Part shown: piece after piece, positions 44,935-55,840 of the stretch
Position numbering within the stretch: the first letter of the stretch is position 1
Layout: each line of letters begins with the position of its first letter
Source: Hericium rajendrae
Taxonomy: Eukaryota; Basidiomycota; Agaricomycetes; Russulales; Hericiaceae
Assembly: GCA_033439255.1 (NCBI GenBank)
Contig: CM065880.1
Location: forward strand, 744,001-808,000
Direction of reading: 5' to 3'
DNA length: 64,000 bases
The notes under the pieces: model-generated
Database searches by the model: none
What the model saw: the letters and a program-made list of their open reading frames with translations, nothing else
What the model was told of the DNA's origin: nothing
Program-made: the position numbers and the translations under genes

Positions 44935-46370
44935 GGTCAAATGCAGGATGCAGTTGCATGGTCACACTTCCGTCTCTTAAATCCTGCGACGCGTTGCCGT
45001 CGTTCCCTCGTCTCTTCAATCCTTATTCTCCGCGCCTTCCCGCTTATCGAGTCTCTTCCAGTTTACTTCAAAGCCGCCCAATGGTGCACGAGGTTCGACA
45101 CTGGTGCGTGGTATTGGGTTGTTGATGATCGCACCGCGCGGCGAAAGACTTCGTGGAGGCGCGTTCTCAGAAGCTAGAGAATCGGTTCGTATACTTATGC
45201 CGCATCCATCCTCTCGATCTCGTCCCTCATTTCGATTGCTGGGAACCAAATGTTCCCGTCAAGATATCAGCCGCTATAAGGCTGAGCAGCCCCTCGCCGC
45301 AGATCTCATCGACAAGTTTGTGAAGTCGTGCGCCTGTGCCTCCAGCGTCATCGGCCATATATGCTCTCCGAATGTAACGATACCATTGTTCACAGCTGCT
45401 ATATAAACGTGGGGCTGTGTTATCTTCGCCAAGTGTTCCTTGCCAAGTTCGATTTGAAGGTTCATACCGACACAGGTGAGCATGCCCGGCAGACGCTGAC
45501 TTCTTGTTATTCATTCACCGTAAGCGGCTCTGACACCTTCGACAGAGGCGCAAGACTACACCGCCTTGTAGAAGCATCTCCGCGAGTCCATTGCATTGGT
45601 TGAGACTGGACAGCAAGGACCTGGGCAGGCCGCCTTTGGCTATGTTGTTCGTGGCTACGACGTTGGCTACTATGGATTCGTCCGCGAAGCATTATAGCAC
45701 TCTGTGATATATGTGAAACACAGGGTTTTCTCAAAGATACACTTATCCGCTCGTGTTTGCGGCGGACATGTACACAACGGTGTTCAAGCACGATCCGCTT
45801 GATCCGAAGCGTGGGCAACACTGTCGCAAGAGCACCCTCAAGCCCGGAGGTAGCAGAAAGAAACTGCATTCATTCAAGGTGCATCCAAATAGTAAAAGAA
45901 TTGCGCCCGGGAGGTCGTTGACTCCTGACATCGTCAAGAATTCCTTGGCCGTCCTACGAATTCGGAGGCGTTCACGAAAGTACTGTTTGGAAGCATAGCG
46001 GTCGGAAATAGTGCTGCCTTGTAAGCAGTCCTCCGTGGCTGTGGCTGTTGAAAGGACTGCCTGGTATCTGCTTGAAAGCAAGCATTCCTTCTTGGACTTT
46101 GGACGCGTATGAATTGCGTAGGCTTGGTTTAACCATCCCAAGAGCTTCTCATGTTGCAGTACGCCGCGTGTCATTCCGCACAGATGCCGTGCCTGCGGCT
46201 TCTGTCCATTCATAGCCTCAGCGCCTCGACCGAGTTCCGTGCTTGGCGGTGGCGGATTCGCCAAACGTCTCATTCTCGTGGTATGAGCTCGTACTTCCCT
46301 CGTAGTCCTGCGGTATTTGTGTCAGAAAAATATGTGTCTGAGACCACCGACCTCGCCGTATCACATACAC
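44935..46370 (+). pseudogene. Tandem, internally deleted pseudogene copy of the M3 oligopeptidase
   Basis: Similarity to the intact upstream gene starts with a piece of its first exon (44950-45075 matches about 41590-41720). It then jumps to the part after the active site (45090 onward matches about 43630 onward). Matches continue through KAEQPLAADLIDKFVKS, VGLCYLRQVFLAKFDLKVHT, GQQGPGQAAFGYVV and YTYPLVFAADMYTTVFKHDP, then the last exon and about 150-300 bases of 3' flank (CGCCGCGTGTCATTCCGCA at 44642 and 46162). About 1.9 kb of middle exons, including HExxH, is missing. Intron positions are retained, so it arose by DNA duplication, not retroposition. Tryptophan in TALWNNLRES is replaced by a stop (about 45570), and splice sites have decayed. 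Identity looks about 80-85 percent by eye. Confidence 0.88.
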
Positions 46371-47166
46371 GATGATGCACCTGAAACAAGATTCCCTTGC
46401 AACGCTCTAACGCATGAAATGGAGTTTGCCGAGGTCGAAGAGGGCATAAGCGGGGATATCGAGAAAGAGTTGTGAATTAGAGCGCGCGTGCGCCGCGGAG
46501 CGACGGGTCGCGAGTCGCGCACCGAGCAACTGTATGCTTAATTCAGTTCCCTGTGTGCAATAGACAGAATGATTGTCTTCTGTTGAGATCAGCCACGGAG
46601 ACTACCTGTTTGCACGTTCCTCATAGGCTGAACTTAGTTCGCCAAGGATGTGAAACAAGCACGACAGCGCGTTTCGGCGGGTGGACCAGGGCAAGCGGGG
46701 CCGACACTGGCCGACAGAGCCTGCGCGGGGTCTGGTCGCGTGTCGGTGTGGCTGTAAGCTCTTGGCACGACCGTTCACTTCTTCACCACTCTCCCCACCA
46801 CGCCCATCGCCGAACACAAGCAGCCGCCCGTAGCGGGACCTAGCGGAAACGATAATAGTACACAGTTATGGAAGAGGTGAGAAAGCGCCAGGTCCAGAAG
46901 GTGCTGCTGACTGAGAATTTCGCACCTTGAACAGGACGCTAGAGGCACCGAATATGTAGGTGCCCTTTTGTTGATCACCCTGTGTTTTAGCGGGAAGCTA
47001 TCCTCGCCAAGGTTTCTCGCGGTCATCTTCTCGTTGCTGTGCCACCCCGCGACCAAGCGCGCTGACTGCCATTTACGTATCCCGTAGCTCTCTCCAGGTT
47101 ATCAGTTCAGGGCACAGGTAAGCCGCTTTCGCAACCGCCTTCTTCCCATCCTTCCATCCTCCCACA
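46371..47166. other. Intergenic and 5' region of the stress-protein gene
   Basis: About 800 bases between the pseudogene and the next start. A GC-rich patch near 46480-46530 is noted; no gene supported. Confidence 0.5.
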
Positions 47167-49322
47167 ATGCACGACCGAGCCAAGGAGAAAGCTTCTGTAC
47201 CCCGTAGACTCAGCTGGATTGCCCGCCACTCCACTTCGTCGTCGAAGGAGATCTCATCTCCCTTGGTAACGCCCCGAGAGGGCGTTGAGCTGCTGTCATA
47301 CTCAGCCTCCACTTCGCAGAGCTCTTCTGCCACCAGCCTCCCATCTGTTCCTGCCCCGAGTCTCCCAACCGTGTCCAAATCAGAGAACTCGTCTCCCAAC
47401 AACTCACGGCCTACCACCCCCTTGACTTCCACGAGATGGTCTAATTCAGGATTGCTAACTAAATTTCAGGCAGAAAGCCAAAATGGCCAAGTCAACCCGA
47501 ATCCACTCGAGCGCATCCAGTCCAAACCTGATACCACCCTCCAGCGGATCGCGACGGCACCTGCCCCAGAGCTCAGTTCACGAACCTCCGGTTCTTTCGG
47601 CCGCATGTCATTCACCTCCATGATGGGCGGTCTTTCCGCGCTTTCCCTCACCCGGAAAGATGACGACAAGGAGAAAGAGCGCGGGCGGTCCGTGTCTATC
47701 ATCAAAGCCAACGAGCGCGCACGCTCCACATCCAATGCGCCGCGTGGCGGAGATGACAGCGGTCAGAACTGTCGCTCTCGCAGCAGCTCGCCCTTCCGCC
47801 TGCGGCGGACCCGCACACGCGACACGTCTCCGTCCGTCGGTGCGCTCACGCACTCTGACGTCGAATCCGATACCGAGCCGTCCAGTATGCGACCGCGCAA
47901 TGCATATAGTGCGACCTCGGACGACGAATCCCAAGACTCGGACGACAACGAGTCAGAGGAGGAATGGAGCGATCCAGATCAGTTCGATCCTCTCACGGAG
48001 CGGAACACTGAACGCAACGCACTAGTCGTGCCGCCGGAGATGCCGGATGTGGACGGGGATATCATCGATCCGACCGGCGAGGGTGTCAATGTCGTCGTCC
48101 CGCCCGAGCCCTACTTCCCCACTACCTTGAACCACTCGAGGGGCCGGAATCCACGGCGCAGGAAGTCGACGCGCGTGGAACCGCTGCCGCTGCAGACGTC
48201 CAGACCTGTGTTCCTCAGGGACCGCTGCAGGATCACCATCACGCAGGGCGATCCTGCGAAAGCCGTCGAAGAAGGACGGAGGACGCGGAAGTATGTCGTT
48301 GCGAGCGATCTCAGCGATGAGAGTCGCTACGCGGTCGAATGGGGTATCGGGACAGTATTAAGAGATGGAGACGAGATGTACGTCCGCATAGCTTGCTGGT
48401 GGTACCATGGCTGATCGCGTCGTCTTGCAGGCTTGTAGTCCATGTGGCAGAAAATGAAAACAAGAGTGAGTACCTCTTGGCTGTTGCTCCCCGCTCTTTT
48501 GAACTCGAATGTCTCTTGGCTATGTGCAGTTGATCCCCCGGTACCTAACGCTGCCGACCGTGCCGTCAAACTTCGTGCTCAGCAGGAGGTAAGCCAAGTC
48601 TCGCAGCCTTTTCCAGACCCTATGATCTGACGAACGGTCTCAGCGTCAAGGCCTAGCGTACATTCTCTGCCGCCAAGTAACCAGCCTGCTCCAGCGCACT
48701 CGGCTTAATGTCACCATCACCTGCGAAGCGTGGCACGCCAAGAACGCCCGACACATGCTTTTGGGTATGATTTGCGCCCAATGAATCTGTATCATCCTTG
48801 GCTGATTGCGGCGTAGATATCGTGGATTACAACGAGCCTGTCATGTTGATAGTCGGATCTCGCGGTCTCACTCAGCTGAAGGGGTACGCTTGTCTTGTGC
48901 AAAAAGATCGAATAAGCTTGCTCACTAGCATTCAACTCTTAGCATCCTGCTTGGCTCTACCTCTCACTACCTCATTCAGGTGAACACCATCTCGCCTCGT
49001 CATCAGCCCAGACTGACGTTCCTTGACTTTCCAGAAATGCTCTGTCCCTGTGATGGTGGCCCGTCGGCGGCTTAAACGTCCCCCCCGGCGCTCGGCGCAC
49101 CTCGCCAAGCACCGCGCCCGTGTCTCGCTGGCCGAGGCCGCGGGCGTCGAGCGCGTCACGCCACGCGTGGACGAGGACGTCGCGCACATGCGCGACGAGG
49201 CCTCGCGGGAGGAGGAGCGCGACGCGGGGATGGGCATGCAGGAAGGTGGCGACGATGACGACGACGGCGATCGCGAAGACGAGGAGGCCACGGGCCTCGG
49301 GCGCAAAGTCGCCGGCGACTGA
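47167..49322 (+). CDS. Universal stress protein (UspA) domain protein
   Basis: About 630 aa. The first 370 residues are Ser/Thr/Arg-rich and probably disordered, with acidic runs (DDESQDSDDNESEEEW). The USP domain starts at RKYVVASDLSDESRYAVEWGIGTVLRDGDE and continues in small exons through LVVHVAENENK, VTSLLQRTRLNVTITCEAW, DIVDYNEPVMLIVGSRG and LLGSTSHYLIQKCSVPVMVARR. The G-x2-G-x9-G-S/T nucleotide-binding pattern is present (GSRG to LLGSTS), so ATP binding is likely. The C-terminus is acidic (EGGDDDDDGDREDEE). This layout is common in filamentous fungi; the cellular role is not established. Confidence 0.88.
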
Positions 49323-49862
49323 TATATGTGTTCTGTGGACTCAATTTTCCCGCTACGCGCGGTCTAATTTTCTGTTTTGTGGGGCTCGGGCATGGGTACA
49401 CGTCTTAGAATCACCGCTCTTTCGAACCGGTCTTCTATACTTATTCGTACAAAAGACAGGCACTTTTCTCGTGATTTTACATTAGATCATACCAACTCTC
49501 GTCGCGTCAAATGGATTTCGAGACCGTAGTGGCAAATTATAATAATCATTTGTTGACCTACTGCTGCTAATAGCCAGAACAAGTCATGTTGCAAGTCTGC
49601 AAGCCTGCGCGATCGGGCTTACCGTCCGTTTCTTATAAGTCGGACCGTTGGTATTTATAACGTATCCCAAGCCTGCATTCTGCAAATGGGAAATGGCGCA
49701 CATCGTCATATTCATGCAATAATCGTAGAAGCTATCATGGATCGTAGTCAAAGCGTCACAGCACATTATCAGCGTTATGTGGGAAGAAAACGTCGCCAGG
49801 ACATGGATACTAAGGAGTGCAGGCGTCTGAGACCTCTTGCTTGCAAGAAGTTGAAAACCCCT
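49323..49862. other. Convergent 3' intergenic region
   Basis: 540 bases, AT-richer than the flanks, between two convergent stops. No feature recognised. Confidence 0.55.
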
Positions 49863-51017
49863 TCAAGCCAAACGACTTCGCTTGGCTGCATGTGTGTCGT
49901 CCTCACATATATCATCCTCACACACGTTCTCAGCATCTCCAGATTCCTCGTCCTCATCCGCGGCGTCCTGCGCCGCCCTCTCGAAGTACTTCACCCGCCC
50001 ATTGAGCTCCGCAATGGCCCTATTAAGCTCATGAATATGCTCTCGCGCTACATCCACACGCCAATCAGCCAAACCCGCCTCCCAAATGCAAAACACACGC
50101 ACCATGGTCCATCGTGAGGATGTAGCTCTCCCCCGGCTTGACCCGCTTGCTCTCCGGCAGCACGCGGTCGAGCGCGAGCTGCGCGTCCTTCGCGCGCTTG
50201 CGGTACGCGCGCGCGCGGTCCGCCTTCTCCTCGCGCACCGGGTCCGTGTCGCGCCGCCGCTTCTTCGGCACCTCGAGCGGGCTGTAGGTCGGCTCGCGCG
50301 CGGTCGTCGCGTCGGAGTCCCACGACGGGGTCTGGGGCGGGTAGGCTGCGAGGAAGCGCCGCACGGGCGTGCTCGTGCGGGCGCGCGGCCCCGTCTCGCG
50401 TGCATCGTCTTCCGACTCGGGCGAGGGGGATCCCGAGCGCGCGGCGTGCTGCGAGGGTCCTGAGGGTACGGGGATGCTTGCTTCTCGTGCGCTGGGTCTC
50501 GGCGAGGGCGCGGTGCTCGATTGCCGCGAGGACGTATACTCTGTATACTCGGCATTCCTGCGCCTCAGTTCGCGCCTCCGTTCGCGTTCCGTGGGGATGA
50601 TTGGCTCGTGAGGGTTGGACTGGAACTCTGGGGCGATGCTCGACTGCCGCGAGTATGCGCAGTCGGTGTGTTCGGGGCTGGACTGGACCGAGTAGGTGCC
50701 GCTGCGCCTGGGTTCGGTGACCCACGGAGGGTAGGGCACGCAGCTCTGGAAGGAGCCTTCGCTCGGCGTTCGCGGGATCGCGCTCTGTGGTGGGGGCGAC
50801 GGCGAGGAGACCATCATGCGCGCAGGTGTGCTCGCACACCCAGGATCATCTGTTCGAAGCTTAAGCATATGTACATTCGCCGCTCCTCGGAATAGAACTG
50901 ACCTGCCAGCTCGTCGACTTCCGAGTCGACCGACCCCGAGGTACTGCGATCGTCGCGATTGCCTATGTCAAAAATGAATGTCGAGAACGGAGGAAGAGAA
51001 ACGCGGGTAGTACGCAT
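49863..51017 (-). CDS. Putative bHLH-like transcription regulator
   Basis: Three exons (50903-51017, 50103-50849, 49863-50047) encode 348 aa in phase. The first 220 residues are Ser/Pro/Arg-rich with repeated SRQSS motifs. A basic stretch EVPKKRRRDTDPVREEKADR is followed by ARAYRKRAKDAQLALDRVLP, SKRVKPGES and YILTMDHAREHIHELNRAI. This resembles a basic helix-loop-helix domain: helix 1 ending LP, a loop, helix 2. The basic region lacks the usual HNxxER, so DNA binding is uncertain. An acidic tail (DAADEDEESGDAE) and a final KRSRLA follow. The first exon is linked by a 53-nt intron ending at 50850; without it translation would start at 50868. Confidence 0.6.
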
Positions 51018-51065
51018 AGTCGGACGGGCAATGGTGCTATGCGTCCATTTCTTGCGCCCGGCGTG

Positions 51066-51074
51066 CTTATATAC
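51066..51074 (-). promoter_or_regulatory. TATA box upstream of the bHLH-like gene
   Basis: GTATATAAG on the minus strand, about 50 bases before the start codon at 51017. The short distance means a short leader. Confidence 0.5.
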
Positions 51075-52165
51075 ACGTACAATGCGCACGTATCAGGAAC
51101 GAAGAACAAGGCAAGGCGGGGACGCTTTGACTCTCGCAGGAGCCGCCAGCACGTGGGGGCGTCGTTGTATCTCGCGCGCTCCCGAAGCGCACTGGCCCCG
51201 GAAAGGCAATTGCGAACGGCCAGAGGCAACGTAGCCAGGGCGGCTATCAGAGGGCCGTGCTACGTACGGTGATCCTTCGCTTGTCTCATTTGGCAGAGTG
51301 TCATATCGCGATGTTCGAGTACAAGGGAGCAATTTTCATGTTTCCGCAAGGGCCACGGGGCAATGTGCTTGTACTTGCATTGAACAAGAAAAGAAGCAGG
51401 GCCTTGTATTGCTTTGACAATGATGCTGTGTTGCACCGGTGGCCACAACATGTAGCAAGTGCTGCGGACGTCATGCACGCAGCTGAGTCTAGAAAGCTGG
51501 AAGGACACGTACTGATTAGAATGTTTTCTGGAACGTCACCATCGATGAAGGCGAGCCGCCAAATTGTACATTCGTTAGTGAGCAGAGGTCAGCTATCAGA
51601 TATATCAAAATCAGTACGTATGACGCAAGCGCTAGATAATAAGAAGAGTCAATATGGGAGAGTCGCTACGTGCCTATAGCTGAACAAGGCATGCACTGTC
51701 TTTTACGCGGATTCCGTACTTTCCGACCTTCATATGATGAGATCAGCTGAGGTCACAATTCTGAGACGAAGCATGTGCGACGTACAGGTGCATCTTGACT
51801 GATTGACCACTTATGTAGCCCAGGCGAGTACGTAGCGTCAGTCACGACGATATCAAAGCACGGACACGAGGTCCGCTGACCACTCTTCTGCCCATTTTGC
51901 GCACGAGATAGAGTATGTATGAGAACATACGTAATGCGATGGTGGCCAAGCGTCAATCATGTTTCGAAACCGTGCGTGCTGCATCCACTGTCTTGCCTCC
52001 AGTTAGCAATCCTCGAACAGGCCCAAAATGTACATTTTGTACTAGCAGGCACAGTGATGGGACATGAAACAGAGGCAAATGACAAGAATCCAGGTCATTA
52101 GAAGAATGTACACGTAGGTGCCAGGATGGGTATCATGTGATGGGGAAAGAGCGACGTCTCTTCAT
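51075..52165. other. Intergenic region, no supported gene
   Basis: About 1.1 kb between the bHLH-like promoter and the ERG26 stop. An ATG-started 122-codon ORF (51311-51679, plus) lacks family resemblance and has AT-rich codon use unlike the neighbouring genes, so it is probably chance. Confidence 0.45.
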
Positions 52166-53610
52166 TCATGAAGATTTCGATTTCGCCTGTTCTGCTTGTA
52201 GCCACTGAAGGGAATGTCAACATGGGCTCCGCGCACCTAGTCGGAAGAGGCACTTACAGCGACCGTTCTCCTCATGCCTTCCTCGAGCCCAATCTGGGGC
52301 TCGTACCCCAGCACCCGCCGGGCTTTTTCGATGTTGTGCCATCTGCTCGCGCACGTGAACGTGACCCTGAACTTGGTGAACGTCGGCTCGTTGCCCGTAA
52401 GCCAGCCCCACCACTCGGAGAGCGTTGCAACCACGAGCCCGACGGTCTTGGGCAGGACGATGTTTCTGCGTGATGGGTACTTCTCTGGGTCCATGAGACG
52501 CCAAATGCCGCGCATGAAGTCCCAGAAGTAGACGGGCTCGCCATTCGTAATGAAGAAGGCCTGGCCGGCGACTTGGAGTGGGCTCGAGTCTGCGCGCTCA
52601 AGAGACGAGTCGGAGAGGGGGTCGAAGCGCGAGCGCACTAGAGGCCGCGCGGGCTGTGCTCCGGACTCGAAAGCGGTGACGAGCTGGTCTGCGTCCGCCG
52701 GTCGCTCGACATAAGGGCCCAGGTCGCGCGCCTCGGATGTGGGGATACGGTAGTGACCTGTTGTCAAGTCGAGGGACGGTAAGGCGACAGACAGCAACTC
52801 TGCTTTAGCCTTGATTTGTTCTTCACTGGGGAGAACCAATCGGTCTGCTGCGAGGATATGAGCATGCGACACGTTCCCAACGTATGTCCAGTCAAATAGA
52901 TTGGTGTTGTCGCCAATCTGGAAATGGGCTTTGCCCTCCTCAAGAACCTGCACTATGCCTGCTAGTACTTGACGATCTCCCGGGCTACATGCAGTCTTCT
53001 AAGTCAAGACTTTCCAGGTGAACAGGTATCAAACGTACCCGAAGATTCCAGCAGGTCGCAGGGCAACAGTCAACAAACCACCTTGACCATTGGCGGCGAG
53101 AACGAGTTCTTCTGCCTTGGCCTTTGATTCGTTGTAGGCGTCCATAGGCTTTTGTGGAGGGGGCAGGCGTTCGTCCACATCGACCAGGTCCTCACCGTTG
53201 AACACTACGCCAGCTGAGCTGGTGTAGACAAGCTTGGTGATCTTGTTGGCGACAGCAGCAGCAATCACGGCCTTGGTACCCTCGACGTTGACCTTCCAGT
53301 ACAAAGCAGGATCTTCAACACCGTGAGGTGGCGATGCGGTGTGGATGATGCATGTCGCACCACTCTGAGGTTGACTATAATCAACAGGATGGACGACGCT
53401 ACGAGAAAAATAGCGCACCCTCTGCAGTGTCTGCGACACCTGAGCCTCGTCACTAATGTCTCCTGAGTAGAAAGGGACGTCGTCGTATCGCTGTACAATG
53501 TCGAAGACGGCGACCGAGTCGCCTCGTTTGAGCAGGTCTTGGACGATGTGTCTGCCTAAGAAACCGCTTCCACCGATGACCAGATAGACTTCGCGTTGTG
53601 AGGTAGACAT
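52166..53610 (-). CDS. ERG26: Sterol-4-alpha-carboxylate 3-dehydrogenase (C-3 sterol dehydrogenase)
   Basis: NAD(P)-dependent oxidative decarboxylase of the C-4 demethylation step in ergosterol synthesis, acting at the ER with ERG25 and ERG27. Four exons (53419-53610, 53039-53364, 52258-52984, 52166-52204) encode 427 aa. Motifs: YLVIGGSGFLGRHIV at the N-terminus, IIHTASPPHG, VYTSSAGVVF, YNESKAKAEELVL with catalytic Y and K, LRPAGIFGPGDRQ, FDWTYVGNVSHAHILAA, and GQAFFITNGEPVYFWDF. All are typical of ERG26. An insertion of roughly 70 residues (about 235-305) separates the last two. The C-terminal exon is 13 codons. Confidence 0.94.
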
Positions 53611-54075
53611 AGGGACGTTGATTGCGAAGGAGCGGTGTAGGAGGTCACTGAGGGCAGGCTGTAGAGGAGGACTTACGCGATGGTCAGTGTCGGCAACATC
53701 GCACGATTTTCAAGTCGCAGTAGCGCGCCGGCCCGCCGCCCGTCGGCGCCTACTCGACTCTCGCTGTTGAAATCACTCGACGTATAGTATCCTGCGTCTG
53801 TGTGGCTAGTTTTTCTTCACAACAGCTTGCTGTCGTTGTAACGTCGAGATTGCCTCCCACCAAGAAGATCTAAGCTTGACAAGCGAATTTTCGAGCGACG
53901 GAGGAGAGTAACGCGCCACATCGGCGATATCGCGCCCACGTGACACTTTGACCATTTGTTCTTCCCCGGCAGCTTGTCTTCTTGACTTCGCCCTGCTCGA
54001 GCTGTGTTTCTTGTGTACACTCCTCTTTGTTTACTACTCGACCACCTACTACACAAGACTACACAAATATCTGCC
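53611..54075. promoter_or_regulatory. Divergent promoter region of ERG26 and borealin
   Basis: 465 bases between two divergent starts. No TATA box or known operator recognised. Confidence 0.5.
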
Positions 54076-55484
54076 ATGCCGCCCAAGAGAAGGTTCACCG
54101 ACGAAGAAAAACAGCAACTTCTGGCCAATCTCGATCTTGAAGGTGCTGAGCTTGACTTCGCCATGGATTTCCCCACTGACGCGCTAGTCTTAGTTGCACA
54201 TCGTACTCTCCAGTTCGAACAATGGCTTTCGGATACTCTCGCGGATTTTCGCATCCGCCATGAAGGCCAGATTTTACGCATCCCCCACATCGTGCGGGGA
54301 ATCACCATGGCAGAGTTTGGGGATAAGTGGAATGGGGATATACAGGCCTGCGTCCGAGGCTTACAGCAGGAGAGAATAGCCGTGGACAGTGCTCCAATTG
54401 ATCGGACCGCGATGAAGAGGAAATGGGTTGCCTCCCAGGAACATGACGTGGATGGAGAAAGTCCTGCGAAGCCGGGGAGTGGGCACGATGGAAATCCTGC
54501 ACGGGCGGCGAAGAATCGTGAGTCTCCCATTGCATGGTACTTGATGCGCTCATTTATCTAACTTCCTCAGCACGGATAATGGCCGCCACTCCAAAGAAGA
54601 AGCCATCTTTCACAACCAGCACTGCTGCTTCTCGTGCTCGTCTTCCCACCACAAAGACACCAGGAACTGTGCGTCGTCTGAGTTTCTTGCTCTTCTGCAT
54701 CTCATGACTCCCTGTAGGCTCGCACCATGGGCCGAGTGCCCTCATTTCGCGCTCCCTCTCCCAGCCCACAGAAATTCGGACGTGCACAGCCCCAGACCCA
54801 AATCCCCCATTCACACGCACGTTCCCCGTCTCGCCCCATGTCTCCGAGCAAAGCCACATCCCAACAGCAGACGCGTCCGGCGCGTCCTCCGTCCAGCGCG
54901 ACCTTCAACCCCGCAATACCAAAGACGCCGGCCTACCCCCACGCTGGCCTCGCAAAGACGAGAACATGCTCAGCGTGAACGGTTCGCCGCTCGCAAACCC
55001 GTACGAGCTCGGGCTCAACTGGCTCGCGAACTCGAATTCGCCGCGCGACGAGGACGACGCGACCGACGACGACGGGGACCAGCCGAAGACGCGGGCGACG
55101 CACAGCCGGACGAACAGCATCGTCGTCCGCCGCGACGCGTCGTTCGCGTCGTCGTCGGGCAGCCAGCCGAATGGCCACTCGCGCCAGAACTCCAATTCGC
55201 AGTTGAACTTGAACTCGAATCTGATGCCGACGGCCACGTCGCGCCCGAATTCGCAGTCGGGGCGGCCGCTGGCGCAGCTTGGCAGCGCGTCGTCCGGGCA
55301 CATTTCTGCGCGCGTCGCGGTGCCGACGAAGGACGGGCACATGCTCGAGTTCGACCCGCTGCAGACGTCGCCGGGCGAGCTCGACAAGCTCGAGGGCATC
55401 ACCGAGAGCGCGAAGAAGCAAGCGAAGGAAGACATGTTCAAGCTCGTGCAGGCTGCCGTTGCCAAGTGGAACATCGCCCCATAG
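54076..55484 (+). CDS. Borealin (Nbl1-type) subunit of the chromosomal passenger complex
   Basis: Borealin, with survivin and INCENP, targets Aurora B to centromeres. After removal of a first intron (54143-54193) the N-terminus reads LLANLDLEVAHRTLQFEQWL, FRIRHEGQILRIPHIVRGI and EFGDKWNGDIQACVRGLQQE. This is the Nbl1/borealin N-terminal helix pair. A disordered, Ser/Pro-rich middle follows, then NMLSVNGSPLANPYELGLNW. The C-terminus GHMLEFDPLQTSPGELDKL to VQAAVAKWNIAP is conserved in fungal homologues as I recall. The reading frame breaks once near 54940: TFNPAIPKTPAYP is in one frame and RWPRKDENML in the next. No normal intron explains it, but one extra C in the C5 run (54936-54940) would. 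Otherwise intact. Confidence 0.82.
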
Positions 55485-55840
55485 CCCTTTTTCCCTGCCT
55501 GTGCTATCTCGATGAATGATGCTGCCTCTGTTAGGGAGGTGGGATCGTTGGCGTCGATTGCTTGTGTATTCCGTAGTTTGGCTCTGGTGTCCGGCTTGTA
55601 GAGTCTCTCGTCACGCATGTATTCTTGTCCGCACTGCACTGCACCATATTGCATCCTTATCTCGTCATACAGATAAAATTCTAGATATTGTACTGAACTG
55701 TCCATCACACGAGACTTATCCTAGCGGCGCGACAGATAGTTTCGTGTCGATCGCGCACTTTGATCATGGGTCCGCCGAGAGACAAGCTGTGAGTCGTGCA
55801 ATTAGTGAGAGGCACGCTGAACAACCGTACAGCATTGAGC
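55485..55840. other. Convergent 3' intergenic region
   Basis: About 356 bases between the stops of borealin and POP1; nothing recognised. Confidence 0.55.

Noticed and set aside
51311-51679. 122-codon plus-strand ORF in the ERG26/bHLH intergenic region
   Set aside because: AT-rich codon use unlike the neighbours, no introns, no family resemblance.
54704-55519. 271-codon Arg-rich ORF overlapping borealin
   Set aside because: It is a shifted frame of the borealin exon; the conserved borealin motifs are in the other frames.
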